Part shown: positions 25,201-38,368 of the stretch, piece after piece | Position numbering within the stretch: the first letter of the stretch is position 1 | Layout: each line of letters starts with the position of its first letter | NCBI RefSeq assembly: GCF_040115645.1 | Contig: NW_027096067.1 | Coordinates: 124,001-188,000, forward strand | Length of the DNA stretch: 64,000 nucleotides | Origin: Euwallacea fornicatus | Lineage: Eukaryota; Arthropoda; Insecta; Coleoptera; Curculionidae | Direction: 5' to 3' | Translations under genes and position numbers: made by a program | The notes under the pieces: model-generated | Databases searched by the model: none | What the model was told of the DNA's origin: nothing | What the model saw: only the letters and a program-made list of their open reading frames with translations

Positions 25201-25470
25201 TGATTAATGTGACACTTTGTTTAACAAATTTGGTTCTTATTTGCCGAAGTTATCGAGCTTCAAAGTTTGAAAAGTCACAAAAGTTGTGTGTTTGAGCACA
25301 TAAAGTACTATTTGTCTTGGAAATTCATCAAGATGCAATCATGATGTGTTGTGTCATTTTAAAGATCTCGTCGAGCTGATTAATTTGACACTTTGTTTAA
25401 CAAATTTGGTCCTAATTTGCCGAAGTTATCGAGCTTCAAAGTTTGAAAAGTCACAAAAGTTGGGTGTTTG

Positions 25471-28110
25471 AGCACATAAAGTATTATTTTTCATGGAAAT
25501 TCATCAAGATGCAATCATGATGTGTTGTGACATCTTCAAAATCTCGTCGAGCTGATTAATTTGACACTTTGTTTAACAAATTTGGTCCTAATTTGCCGAA
25601 GTTATCGACCTTCAATGTTTGAAAAGTCACAAAAGTTGTGTGTTTGAGCATATAAAGTACTATTTTTCATGGAAATTCATCAAGATGCAATCATGATGTG
25701 TTGTGTTATTTTAAAGATCTCGTCGTGCTGATTAATTTGACACTTTGTTTAACAAATTTGTTCCTAATTTGCCGAAGTTATCGAGCTTCAAAGTTTGAAA
25801 AGTCACAAAAGTTGGGTGTTTGAGCACATAAAGTACTATTTGTCTTGGAAATTCAACAAGATGCAATCATAATGTGTTGTGTCATTTTAAAGATCTCGTC
25901 GAGCTGATTAATGTGACACTTTGTTTAACAAATTTGGTCCTAATTTGCCGAAGTTATCGAGCTTCAAAGTTTAAAAAGTCACAAAAGTTGTGTGTTTGAG
26001 CATATAAAGTACTATTTTTCATGGAAATTCATCAAGATGCAATCATGATGTGTTGTGTCATTTTAAAGATCTCGTCGAGCTGATTAATTTGACACTTTGT
26101 TTAACAAATTTGGTCCTCATTTGCCGAAGTTAACGAGCTTCGAAGTTTGAAATGTTACAATAGTTGTGTGTTTGAGCACACAAAGTACTATTTTTCTTGG
26201 AAATGCAACAAGATGCAATCATGATTTGTTGCGACATCTTCAAAATCTCGTCGAGCTGATTAATGTGACACTTTGTTTAACAAATTTGGTCCTCATTTGC
26301 TGAAGTTATCGATCTACAAAGTGTGAAAAGTCACAAAAGTTTTGTGTTTGACCATATAAAGTACTATTTTTCATGGAAATTCATTAAGATGCAATCATGA
26401 TGTGTTGTGTTATTTTAAAGATCTCGTCGAGCTGATTAATTTGACACTTTGTTTAACAAATTTGGTCCTAATTTGCCGAAGTTATCGAGCTTCAAAGTTT
26501 GAAAAGTCACAAAAGTTGTGTGTTTGAGCATATAAAGTACTATTTTTCATGGAAATTCATCAAGATGCAATCATGATGTGTTGTGTTATTTTAAAGATCT
26601 CGTCGAGCTGATTAATTTGACACTTTGTTTAACAAATTTGGTTCTCATTTGCCGAAGTTATCGAGCTTCAAAGTTTGAAAAGTCATAAAAGTTGTGTGTT
26701 TGAGCATATAAAGTACTATTTGTCTTGGAAATTCATCAAGATGCAATCATGATGTGTTGTGACATCTTCAAAATCTCGTCGAGCTGATTAATGTGACACT
26801 TTGTTTAACAAATTTGGTTCTCATTTGCCGAAGTTATCGAGCTTCAAAGTTTGAAAAGTCATAAAAGTTGTGTGTTTGAGCATATAAAGTACTATTTGTC
26901 TTGGAAATTCATCAAGATGCAATCATGATGTGTTGCGACATCTTCAAAATCTCGTCGAGCTGATTAATGTGACACTTTGTTTAACAAATTTGTTTCTCAT
27001 GTGCAGAAGTTATCGAGCTTCAAAGTTTGAAAAGTCATAAAAGTTGTGTGTTTGAGCATATAAAGTACTATTTGTCTTGGAAATTCATCAAGATGCAATC
27101 ATGATGTGTTGTGACATCTTCAAAATCTCGTCGAGCTGATTAATGTGACACTTTGTTTAACAAATTTGGTCCTAATTTGCCGAAGTTATCGAGCTTTAAA
27201 GTTTGAAAAGTCACAAAAGTTGGGTGTTTGAGCACATAAAGTACTATTTTTCATGGAAATTCATCAAGATGCAATCATGAAGTGTTGTGTTATTTTAAAG
27301 ATCTCGTCGAGCTGATTAATTTGACACTTTGTTTAACAAATTTGGTCCTAATTTGCCGAAGTTATCGAGCTTCAAAGTTTGAAAAGTCACAAAAGTTGTG
27401 TGTTTGAGCATATAAAGTACTATTTTTCATGGAAATTCATCAAGATGCAATCATGATGTGTTGTGACATCTTCAAAATCTCGTCGAGCTGATTAATGTGA
27501 CACTTTGTTTAACAAATTTGGTCCTAATTTGCCGAAGTTATCGAGCTTCAAAGTTTGAAAAGTCACAAAAGTTAGGTGTTTGAGCACATAAAGTACTATT
27601 TTTCATGGAAATTCATCAAGATGCAATCATGATGTGTTGTGACATCTTCAAAATCTCGTCGAGCTGATTAATGTGACACTTTGTTTAACAAATTTGTTTC
27701 TCATTTGCAGAAGTTATCGAGCTTCAAAGTTTGAAAAGTCATAAAAGTTGTGTGTTTGAGCATATAAAGTACTATTTGTCTTGGAAATTCATCAAGATGC
27801 AATCATGATGTGTTGTGACATCTTCAAAATCTCGTCGAGCTGATTAATGTGACACTTTGTTAAACAAATTTGGTCCTAATTTGCCGAAGTTATCGAGCTT
27901 CAAAGTTTGAAAAGTCACAAAAGTTGGGTGTTTGAGCACATAAAGTACTATTTTTCATGGAAATTCATCAAGATGCAATCATGAAGTGTTGTGTTATTTT
28001 AAAGATCTCGTCGAGCTGATTAATTTGACACTTTGTTTAACAAATTTGGTCCTAATTTGCCGAAGTTATCGAGCTTCAAAGTTTAAAAAGTCACAAAAGT
28101 TGTGTGTTTG
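25471..28110 (+). repeat. Array segment IV: mosaic region with a left-type island
   Basis: About 15 monomers. 26.09-26.40 kb carries two monomers of left-region type (TTAACGAG + CACACAAAG + TTTTTCTTGGAAATGC, then GATTTGTTGCGAC + TTTGCTGAAG + CGATCTAC + GACCATATAAAG). 26608-27298 repeats 23440-24130 at exactly 3168 bp (18 x 176), with TGTGCAGAAG in place of TTTGCAGAAG at about 27000. Private changes include GAGCTTTAAAG (about 27192) and TTGTTAAAC (27858). No other content. Confidence 0.87.
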
Positions 28111-31100
28111 AGCATATAAAGTACTATTTTTCATGGAAATTCATCAAGATGCAATCATGATGTGTTGTGACATCTTCAAAATCTCGTCGAGCTGATTAAT
28201 GTGACACTTTGTTTAACAAATTTGGTCCTAATTTGCCGAAGTTATCGAGCTTCAAAGTTTGAAAAGTCACAAAAGTTGGGTGTTTGAGCACATAAAGTAC
28301 TATTTTTCATGGAAATTCCTCAAGATGCAATCATGAAGTGTTGTGTTATTTTAAAGATCTCGTCGAGCTGATTAATTTGACACTTTGTTTAACAAATTTG
28401 GTCCTAATTTGCCGAAGTTATCGAGCTTCAAAGTTTGAAAAGTCATAAAAGTTGTGTGTTTGAGCATATAAAGTACTATTTGTCTTGGAAATTCATCAAG
28501 ATGCAATCATGATGTGTTGCGACATCTTCAAAATCTCGTCGAGCTGATTAATGTGACACTTTGTTTAACAAATTTGGTCCTAATTTGCCGAAGTTATCGA
28601 GCTTCAAAGTTTGAAAAGTCACAAAAGTTGTGTGTTTGAGCACATAAAGTACTATTTGTCTTGGAAATTCATCAAGATGCAATCATGATGTGTTGTGTCA
28701 TTTTAAAGGACTCTTCGAGCTGATTAATTTGACACTTTGTTTAACAAATTTGGTTCTCATTTGCCGAAGTTATCGAGCTTCAAAGTTTGAAAAGTCATAA
28801 AAGTTGTGTGTTTGAGCATATAAAGTACTATTTGTCTTGGAAATTCATCAAGATGCAATCATGATGTGTTGTGACATCTTCAAAATCTCGTCGAGCTGAT
28901 TAATGTGACACTTTGTTTAACAAATTTGGTTCTCATTTGCCGAAGTTATCGAGCTTCAAAGTTTGAAAAGTCATAAAAGTTGTGTGTTTGAGCATATAAA
29001 GTACTATTTGTCTTGGAAATTCATCAAGATGCAATCATGATGTGTTGTGTCATCTTCAAAATCTCGTCGAGCTGATTAATGTGACACTTTGTTTAACAAA
29101 TTTGTTTCTCATTTGCAGAAGTTATCGAGCTTCAAAGTTTGAAAAGTCATAAAAGTTGTGTGTTTGAGCATATAAAGTACTATTTGTCTTGGAAATTCAT
29201 CAAGATGCAATCATGATGTGTTGCGACATCTTCAAAATCTCGTCGAGCTGATTAATGTGACACTTTGTTTAACAAATTTGTTTCTCATTTGCAGAAGTTA
29301 TCGAGCTTCAAAGTTTGAAAAGTCATAAAAGTTGTGTGTTTGAGCATATAAAGTACTATTTGTCTTGGAAATTCATCAAGATGCAATCATGATGTGTTGT
29401 GACATCTTCAAAATCTCGTCGAGCTGATTAATGTGACACTTTGTTTAACAAATTTGGTCCTAATTTGCCGAAGTTATCGAGCTTCAAAGTTTGAAAAGTC
29501 ACAAAAGTTGGGTGTTTGAGCAAATAAAGTACTATTTGTCTTGGAAATTCATCAAGATGCAATCATGATGTGTTGTGTCATTTTAAAGATCTCGTCGAGC
29601 TGATTAATTTGACACTTTGTTTAACAAATTTGGTCCTAATTTGCCGAAGTTATCGAGCTTCAAAGTTTGAAAAGTCACAAAAGTTGTGTGTTTGAGCACA
29701 TAAAGTACTATTTTTCATGGAAATTCATCAAGATGCAATCATGATGTGTTGTGTTATTTTAAAGATCTCGTCGTGCTGATTAATTTGACACTTTGTTTAA
29801 CAAATTTGGTCCTAATTTCCCGAAGTTATCGAGCTTCAAAGTTTGAAAAGTCACAAAAGTTGGGTGTTTGAGCACATAAAGTACTATTTGTTTTGGAAAT
29901 TCAACAAGATGCAATCATGATGTGTTGTGTCATTTTAAAGATCTCGTCGAGCTGATTAATTTGACACTTTGTTTAACAAATTTGGGTCTCATTTGCCGAA
30001 GTTATCGATCTACAAAGTGTGAAAAGTCACAAAAGTTTTGTGTTTGAGCACATAAAGTACTATTTGTCTTGGAAATTCATCAAGATGCAATCATGATGTG
30101 TTGTGTCATTTTAAAGATCTCGTCGAGCTGATTAATTTGACACTTTGTTTAACAAATTTGGTCCTAATTTGCCGAAGTTGTCGAGCTTCAAAGTTTGAAA
30201 AGTCACAAAAGTTGGGTGTTTGAGCACATAAAGTACTATTTGTCTTGGAAATTCATCAAGATGCAATCATGATGTGTTGTGACATCTTCAAAATCTCGTC
30301 GAGCTGATTAATGTGACACTTTGTTTAACAAATTTGGTCCTAATTTGCCGAAGTTGTCGAGCTTCAAAGTTTGAAAAGTCACAAAAGTTGGGTGTTTGAG
30401 CATATAAAGTACTATTTGTCTTGGAAATTCATCAAGATGCAATCATGATGTGTTGTGACATCTTCAAAATCTCGTCGAGCTGATTAATGTGACACTTTGT
30501 TTAACAAATTTGGTTCTCATTTGCCGAAGTTATCGAGCTTCAAAGTTTGAAAAGTCATAAAAGTTGTGTGTTTGAGCATATAAAGTACTATTTGTCTTGG
30601 AAATTCATCAAGATGCAATCATGATGTGTTGCGACATCTTCAAAATCTCGTCGAGCTGATTAATGTGACACTTTGTTTAACAAATTTGTTTCTCATTTGC
30701 AGAAGTTATCGAGCTTCAAAGTTTGAAAAGTCATAAAAGTTGTGTGTTTGAGCATATAAAGTACTATTTGTCTTGGAAATTCATCAAGATGCAATCATGA
30801 TGTGTTGTGACACCTTCAAAATCTCGTCGAGCTGATTAATGTGACACTTTGTTTAATAAATTTGGTCCTAATTTGCCGAAGTTATCGAGCTTCAAAGTTT
30901 GAAAAGTCACAAAAGTTAGGTGTTTGAGCACATAAAGTACTATTTTTCATGGAAATTCATCAAGATGCAATCATGATGTGTTGTGTCATCTTCAAAATCT
31001 CGTCGAGCTGATTAATGTGACACTTTGTTTAACAAATTTGTTTCTCATTTGCAGAAGTTATCGAGCTTCAAAGTTTGAAAAGTCACAAAAGTTGGGTGTT

Positions 31101-33086
31101 TGAGCACATAAAGTACTATTTTTCATGGAAATTCATCAAGATGCAATCATGATGTGTTGTGACATCTTCAAAATCTCGTCGAGCTGATTAATGTGACACT
31201 TTGTTTAACAATTTTGGTCCTAATTTGCCGAAGTTATCGAGCTTCAAAGTTTGAAAAGTCACAAAAGTTGGGTGTTTGAGCACATAAAGTACTATTTTTC
31301 ATGGAAATTCCTCAAGATGCAATCATGAAGTGTTGTGTTATTTTAAAGATCTCGTCGAGCTGATTAATTTGACACTTTGTTTAACAAATTTGGTCCTAAT
31401 TTGCCGAAGTTATCGAGCTTCAAAGTTTGAAAAGTCATAAAAGTTGTGTGTTTGAGCATATAAAGTACTATTTGTCTTGGAAATTCATCAAGATGCAATC
31501 ATGATGTGTTGCGACATCTTCAAAATCTCGTCGAGCTGATTAATGTGACACTTTGTTTAACAAATTTGGTCCTAATTTGCCGAAGTTATCGAGCTTCAAA
31601 GTTTGAAAAGTCACAAAAGTTGGGTGTTTGAGCACATAAAGTACTATTTTTCATGGAAATTCATCAAGATGCAATAATGAAGTGTTGTGTTATTTTAAAG
31701 ATCTCGTCGAGCTGATTAATTTGACACTTTGTTTAACAAATTTGGTCCTAATTTGCCGAAGTTATCGAGCTTCAAAGTTTGGAAAGTCACAAAAGTTGTG
31801 TGTTTGAGCACATAAAGTACTATTTGTCTTGGAAATTCATCAAGATGCAATCATGATGTGTTGTGTCATTTTAAAGGACTCTTCGAGCTGATTAATGTGA
31901 CACTTTGTTTAACAAATTTGGTTCTCATTTGCCGAAGTTATCGAGCTTCAAAGTTTGAAAAGTCATAAAAGTTGTGTGTTTGAGCATATAAAGTACTATT
32001 TGTCTTGGAAATTCATCAAGATGCAATCATGATGTGTTGCGACATCTTCAAAATCTCGTCGAGCTGATTAATGTGACACTTTGTTTAACAAATTTGTTTC
32101 TCATTTGCAGAAGTTATCGAGCTTCAAAGTTTGAAAAGTCATAAAAGTTGTGTGTTTGAGCATATAAAGTACTATTTGTCTTGGAAATTCATCAAGATGC
32201 AATCATGATGTGTTGTGACATCTTCAAAATCTCGTCGAGCTGATTAATGTGACACTTTGTTTAACAAATTTGGTCCTAATTTGCCGAAGTTATCGAGCTT
32301 CAAAGTTTGAAAAGTCACAAAAGTTGGGTGTTTGAGCACATAAAGTACTATTTGTCTTGGAAATTCATCAAGATGCAATCATGATGTGTTATGTCATTTT
32401 AAAGATCTCGTCGAGCTGATTAATTTGACACTTTGTTTAACAAATTTGGTCCTAATTTGCCGAAGTTATCGAGCTTCAAAGTTTGAAAAGTCACAAAAGT
32501 TGTGTGTTTGAGCACATAAAGTACTATTTTTCATGGAAATTCATCAAGATGCAATCATGATGTGTTGTGTTATTTTAAAGATCTCGTCGTGCTGATTAAT
32601 TTGACACTTTGTTTAACAAATTTGGTCCTAATTTCCCGAAGTTATCGAGCTTCAAAGTTTGAAAAGTCACAAAAGTTGGGTGTTTGAGCACATAAAGTAC
32701 TATTTGTTTTGGAAATTCAACAAGATGCAATCATGATGTGTTGTGTCATTTTAAAGATCTCGTCGAGCTGATTAATTTGACACTTTGTTTAACAAATTTG
32801 GGTCTCATTTGCCGAAGTTATCGATCTACAAAGTGTGAAAAGTCACAAAAGTTTTGTGTTTGAGCACATAAAGTACTATTTGTCTTGGAAATTCATCAAG
32901 ATGCAATCATGATGTGTTGTGTCATTTTAAAGATCTCGTCGAGCTGATTAATTTGACACTTTGTTTAACAAATTTGGTCCTAATTTGCCGAAGTTGTCGA
33001 GCTTCAAAGTTTGAAAAGTCACAAAAGTTGGGTGTTTGAGCACATAAAGTACTATTTGTCTTGGAAATTCATCAAGATGCAATCAT
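28110..33086 (+). repeat. Array segment V: 16- and 17-monomer spaced duplications
   Basis: 28110-28629 matches 31102-31621 at exactly 2992 bp (17 x 176), marked by the rare AATTCCTCAAG (28318/31310). 29118-30270 matches 31934-33086 at exactly 2816 bp (16 x 176), marked by TTTCCCGAAG, TTTGTTTTGG and GTTGTCGAG monomers in the same order. The second pair differs at GAGCAAATA/GAGCACATA (about 29522/32338) and GTTGTGTCA/GTTATGTCA (about 29570/32386). The two different steps show two separate events. A private ACAATTTTGG lies near 31209. Confidence 0.85.
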
Positions 33087-33248
33087 GATGTGTTATGTCA
33101 TTTTAAAGATCTCGTCGAGCTGATTAATTTGACACTTTGTTTAACAAATTTGGTCCTAATTTGCCGAAGTTATCGAGCTTCAAAGTTTGAAAAGTCACAA
33201 AAGTTGTGTGTTTGAGCACATAAAGTACTATTTGTCTTGGAAATTCAT

Positions 33249-34128
33249 CAAGATGCAATCATGATGTGTTGTGACATCTTCAAAATCTCGTCGAGCTGAT
33301 TAATGTGACACTTTGTTTAACAAATTTGTTTCTCATTTGCAGAAGTTATCGAGCTTCAAAGTTTGAAAAGTCATAAAAGTTGTGTGTTTGAGCATATAAA
33401 GTACTATTTGTCTTGGAAATTCATCAAGATGCAATCATGATGTGTTGTGACATCTTCAAAATCTCGTCGAGCTGATTAATGTGACACTTTGTTTAACAAA
33501 TTTGTTTCTCATTTGCAGAAGTTATCGAGCTTCAAAGTTTGAAAAGTCATAAAAGTTGTGTGTTTGAGCATATAAAGTACTATTTGTCTTGGAAATTCAT
33601 CAAGATGCAATCATGATGTGTTGTGACATCTTCAAAATCTCGTCGAGCTGATTAATGTGACACTTTGTTTAACAAATTTGTTTCTCATTTGCAGAAGTTA
33701 TCGAGCTTCAAAGTTTGAAAAGTCATAAAAGTTGTGTGTTTGAGCATATAAAGTACTATTTGTCTTGGAAATTCATCAAGATGCAATCATGATGTGTTGT
33801 GACATCTTCAAAATCTCGTCGAGCTGATTAATGTGACACTTTGTTTAACAAATTTGTTTCTCATTTGCAGAAGTTATCGAGCTTCAAAGTTTGAAAAGTC
33901 ATAAAAGTTGTGTGTTTGAGCATATAAAGTACTATTTGTCTTGGAAATTCATCAAGATGCAATCATGATGTGTTGCGACATCTTCAAAATCTCGTCGAGC
34001 TGATTAATGTGACACTTTGTTTAACAAATTTGTTTCTCATTTGCAGAAGTTATCGAGCTTCAAAGTTTGAAAAGTCATAAAAGTTGTGTGTTTGAGCATA
34101 TAAAGTACTATTTGTCTTGGAAATTCAT
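33249..34128 (+). repeat. Five consecutive near-identical TTTGCAGAAG monomers
   Basis: Five adjacent copies carry GTGACATCTTC or GCGACATCTTC, AATGTGAC, GTTTCTCATTTGCAGAAG, GTCATAAAAG and GAGCATATAAAG. GTTTCTC recurs at 33328, 33504, 33680, 33856 and 34032, exactly 176 apart. By eye the first four are identical, and the fifth differs by one base (GTTGCGAC). Elsewhere this variant appears singly or in short alternation with other types. It is flanked on the left by about 160 bp of ordinary monomer. Confidence 0.9.
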
Positions 34129-34189
34129 CAAGATGCAATCATGATGTGTTGTGACATCTTCAAAATCTCGTCGAGCTGATTAATGTGAC

Positions 34190-34976
34190 ACTTTGTTTAA
34201 CAAATTTGGTCCTAATTTGCCGAAGTTATCGAGCTTCAAAGTTTGAAAAGTCACAAAAGTTGTGTGTTTGAGCATATAAAGTACTATTTTTCATGGAAAT
34301 TGATCAAGATGCAATCATGATGTGTTGTGTCATTTTAAAGATCTCGTCGAGCTGATTAATTTGACACTTTGTTTAACAAATTTGGTCCTCATTTGCCGAA
34401 GTTAACGAGCTTCGAAGTTTGAAATGTTACAATAGTTGTGTGTTTGAGCACACAAAGTACTATTTTTCATGGAAATTCATCAAGATGCAATCATGAAGTG
34501 TTGTGTTATTTTAAAGATCTCGTCGAGCTGATTAATTTGACACTTTGTTTAACAAATTTGGTCCTAATTTGCCGAAGTTATCGAGCTTCAAAGTTTGAAA
34601 AGTCACAAAAGTTGTGTGTTTGAGCATATAAAGTACTATTTTTCATGGAAATTGATCAAGATGCAATCATGATGTGTTGTGTCATTTTAAAGATCTCGTC
34701 GAGCTGATTAATTTGACACTTTGTTTAACAAATTTGGTCCTCATTTGCCGAAGTTAACGAGCTTCGAAGTTTGAAATGTTACAATAGTTGTGTGTTTGAG
34801 CACACAAAGTACTATTTTTCATGGAAATTCATCAAGATGCAATCATGAAGTGTTGTGTTATTTTAAAGATCTCGTCGAGCTGATTAATTTGACACTTTGT
34901 TTAACAAATTTGGTCCTAATTTGCCGAAGTTATCGAGCTTCAAAGTTTGAAAAGTCACAAAAGTTGTGTGTTTGAG
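34190..34976 (+). repeat. Dimer (352-bp) tandem duplication with rare TTGATCAAG
   Basis: Sequence repeats at exactly 352 bp over about 2.2 units. TGGAAATTGATCAAG, seen only here, lies at about 34296 and 34648, and the CACACAAAG variant at 34450 and 34802. Each dimer pairs a TTAACGAG/GTTACAATAG monomer with a GAAGTGTTGTG majority-type monomer. The left end shows AATGTGAC against AATTTGAC; the right end shows GAGCATATAAAG against GAGCACATAAAG. Confidence 0.9.
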
Positions 34977-37900
34977 CACATAAAGTACTATTTTTCATGG
35001 AAATTCATCAAGATGCAATCATGATGTGTTGTGTTATTTTAAAGATCTCGTCGTGCTGATTAATTTGACACTTTGTTTAACAAATTTGGTCCTAATTTCC
35101 CGAAGTTATCGAGCTTCAAAGTTTGAAAAGTCACAAAAGTTGGGTGTTTGAGCACATAAAGTACTATTTGTTTTGGAAATTCAACAAGATGCAATCATGA
35201 TGTGTTGTGTCATTTTAAAGATCTCGTCGAGCTGATTAATTTGACACTTTGTTTAACAAATTTGGGTCTCATTTGCCGAAGTTATCGATCTACAAAGTGT
35301 GAAAAGTCACAAAAGTTTTGTGTTTGAGCACATAAAGTACTATTTGTCTTGGAAATTCATCAAGATGCAATCATGATGTGTTGTGTCATTTTAAAGATCT
35401 CGTCGAGCTGATTAATTTGACACTTTGTTTAACAAATTTGGTCCTAATTTGCCGAAGTTGTCGAGCTTCAAAGTTTGAAAAGTCACAAAAGTTGGGTGTT
35501 TGAGCACATAAAGTACTATTTGTCTTGGAAATTCATCAAGATGCAATCATGATGTGTTATGTCATTTTAAAGATCTCGTCGAGCTGATTAATTTGACACT
35601 TTGTTTAACAAATTTGGTCCTAATTTGCCGAAGTTATCGAGCTTCAAAGTTTGAAAAGTCACAAAAGTTGGGTGTTTGAGCGCATAAAGTACTATTTGTC
35701 TTGGAAATTCAACAAGATGCAATCATGATGTGTTGTGTCATTTTAAAGATCTCGTCGAGCTGATTAATTTGACACTTTGTTTAACAAATTTGGGTCTCAT
35801 TTGCCGAAGTTATCGATCTACAAAGTGTGAAAAGTCACAAAAGTTTTGTGTTTGAGCACATAAAGTACTATTTGTCTTGGAAATTCATCAAGATGCAATC
35901 ATGATGTGTTGTGTCATTTTAAAGATCTCGTCGAGCTGATTAATTTGACACTTTGTTTAACAAATTTGGTCCTAATTTGCCGAAGTTGTCGAGCTTCAAA
36001 GTTTGAAAAGTCACAAAAGTTGGGTGTTTGAGCACATAAAGTACTATTTGTCTTGGAAATTCATCAAGATGCAATCATGATGTGTTATGTCATTTTAAAG
36101 ATCTCGTCGAGCTGATTAATTTGACACTTTGTTTAACAAATTTGGTCCTAATTTGCCGAAGTTATCGAGCTTCAAAGTTTGAAAAGTCACAAAAGTTGTG
36201 TGTTTGAGCACATAAAGTACTATTTGTCTTGGAAATTCATCAAGATGCAATCATGATGTGTTGTGTCATTTTAAAGGACTCTTCGAGCTGATTAATTTGA
36301 CACTTTGTTTAACAAATTTGGTTCTCATTTGCCGAAGTTATCGAGCTTCAAAGTTTGAAAAGTCATAAAAGTTGTGTGTTTGAGCATATAAAGTACTATT
36401 TGTCTTGGAAATTCATCAAGATGCAATCATGATGTGTTGTGACATCTTCAAAATCTCGTCGAGCTGATTAATGTGACACTTTGTTTAACAAATTTGGTTC
36501 TCATTTGCCGAAGTTATCGAGCTTCAAAGTTTGAAAAGTCATAAAAGTTGTGTGTTTGAGCATATAAAGTACTATTTGTCTTGGAAATTCATCAAGATGC
36601 AATCATGATGTGTTGCGACATCTTCAAAATCTCGTCGAGCTGATTAATGTGACACTTTGTTTAACAAATTTGTTTCTCATTTGCAGAAGTTATCGAGCTT
36701 CAAAGTTTGAAAAGTCATAAAAGTTGTGTGTTTGAGCATATAAAGTACTATTTGTCTTGGAAATTCATCAAGATGCAATCATGATGTGTTGTGACATCTT
36801 CAAAATCTCGTCGAGCTGATTAATGTGACACTTTGTTTAACAAATTTGGTCCTAATTTGCCGAAGTTATCGATCTACAAAGTGTGAAAAGTCACAAAAGT
36901 TTTGTGTTTGAGCACATAAAGTACTATTTGTCTTGGAAATTCATCAAGATGCAATCATGATGTGTTGTGTCATTTTAAAGATCTCGTCGAGCTGATTAAT
37001 TTGACACTTTGTTTAACAAATTTGGTCCTAATTTGCCGAAGTTGTCGAGCTTCAAAGTTTGAAAAGTCACAAAAGTTGGGTGTTTGAGCACATAAAGTAC
37101 TATTTGTCTTGGAAATTCATCAAGATGCAATCATGATGTGTTGCGAAATCTTCAAAATCTCGTCGAGCTAATTAATGTGACACTTTGTTTAACAAATTTG
37201 TTTCTCATTTGCAGAAGTTATCGAGCTTCAAAGTTTGAAAAGTCATAAAAGTTGTGTGTTTGAGCATATAAAGTACTATTTGTCTTGGAAATTCATCAAG
37301 ATGCAATCATGATGTGTTGTGACATCTTCAAAATCTCGTCGAGCTGATTAATGTGACACTTTGTTTAACAAATTTGGTCCTAATTTGCCGAAGTTATCGA
37401 GCTTCAAAGTTTGAAAAGTCACAAAAGTTGGGTGTTTGAGCACATAAAGTACTATTTTTCATGGAAATTCATCAAGATGCAATCATGAAGTGTTGTGTTA
37501 TTTTAAAGATCTCGTCGAGCTGATTAATTTGACACTTTGTTTAACAAATTTGGTCCTAATTTGCCGAAGTTATCGAGCTTCAAAGTTTGAAAAGTCACAA
37601 AAGTTGTGTGTTTGAGAATATAAAGTACTATTTTTCATGGAAATTCATCAAGATGCAATCATGATGTGTTGTGTCATTTTAAAGATCTCGTCGCGCTGAT
37701 TAATTTGACACTTTGTTTAACAAATTTGGTCCTCATTTGCCGAAGTTAACGAGCTTCGAAGTTTGAAATGTTACAATAGTTGTGTGTTTGAGCACACAAA
37801 GTACTATTTTTCATGGAAATTCATCAAGATGCAATCATGAAGTGTTGTGTTATTTTAAAGATCTCGTCGAGCTGATTAATTTGACACTTTGTTTAACAAA

Positions 37901-38368
37901 TTTGGTCCTAATTTGCCGAAGTTGTCGAGCTTCAAAGTTTGAAAAGTCACAAAAGTTGGGTGTTTGAGCACATAAAGTACTATTTGTCTTGGAAATTCAT
38001 CAAGATGCAATCATGATGTGTTATGTCATTTTAAAGATCTCGTCGAGCTGATTAATTTGACACTTTGTTTAACAAATTTGGTCCTTATTTGCCGAAGTTA
38101 TCGAGCTTCAAAGTTTGAAAAGTCACAAAAGTTGTGTGTTTGAGCACATAAAGTACTATTTTTCATGGAAATTCATCAAGATGCAATCATGATATGTTGT
38201 GTTATTTTAAAGATCTCGTCGTGCTGATTAATTTGACACTTTGTTTAACAAATTTGGTCCTAATTTGCCGAAGTTATCGAGCTTCTAAGTTTGAAAAGTC
38301 ACAAAAGTTGTGTGTTTGAGCATATAAAGTACTATTTTTCATGGAAATTCATCAAGATGCAATCATGA
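34977..38368 (+). repeat. Array segment VI: module source region copied at 54.3-57.0 kb
   Basis: About 19 monomers. 34.98-36.96 kb matches 54.34-56.32 kb at 19358 bp (110 x 176 minus 2). After one extra monomer here, 37.14-37.85 kb matches 56.33-57.03 kb at 19182 bp (109 x 176 minus 2). Shared rare markers are GAGCGCATAAAG (35679/55037), TTGCGAAATCTTC (about 37141/56323) and TTGAGAATATAAAG (about 37614/56796). 38055-38262 matches 57941-58148 through GTCCTTATTTG and GATATGTTGTG. A private GCTTCTAAG lies near 38281. Confidence 0.86.
35009..35536 (+). repeat. Three-monomer cassette M1-M2-M3 (representative)
   Basis: M1 (35009-35184) has CGTCGTG, TTTCCCGAAG, AGTTGGGTG and TTTGTTTTGGAAATTCAA. M2 (35185-35360) has GGGTCTCATTTGCC, CGATCTACAAAGTG and AGTTTTGTG. 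M3 (35361-35536) has GAAGTTGTCGAG and AGTTGGGTG. The M1 tail TTTGTTTTGG occurs 17 times: near 3.67, 29.89, 32.71, 35.17, 42.74, 46.08, 48.55, 49.25, 50.48, 51.36, 52.59, 53.82, 54.53, 57.17, 59.11, 61.04 and 62.97 kb. It is always followed by an M2-like monomer and usually by M3. Fourteen of the 17 lie right of 35 kb. Confidence 0.88.

Larger units (their letters stand above)
19100..25470 (+). repeat. Array segment III: 4-monomer (704-bp) higher-order repeat
   Basis: A four-monomer unit A-B-C-D repeats. A has CGTCGTG, GGGTCTC, CGATCTAC and GTGTAAAAAG. B has TTCATCTTGATGC, ACATCTTCAAA and GGTTCTTATT. C is the majority form. D has GGTCCTC, TTAACGAGCTTCGAAG, GTTACAATAG and CACACAAAG. The CACACAAAG marker sits at 20018, 20722 and 21426 (spacing 704) and again 704 apart at 24242 and 24946. 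Irregular units are 5 monomers (from 19138), 7 (21426-22658), 3 (22658-23186) and 6 (23186-24242). Adjacent regular units differ by only one or two bases by eye. Confidence 0.92.
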
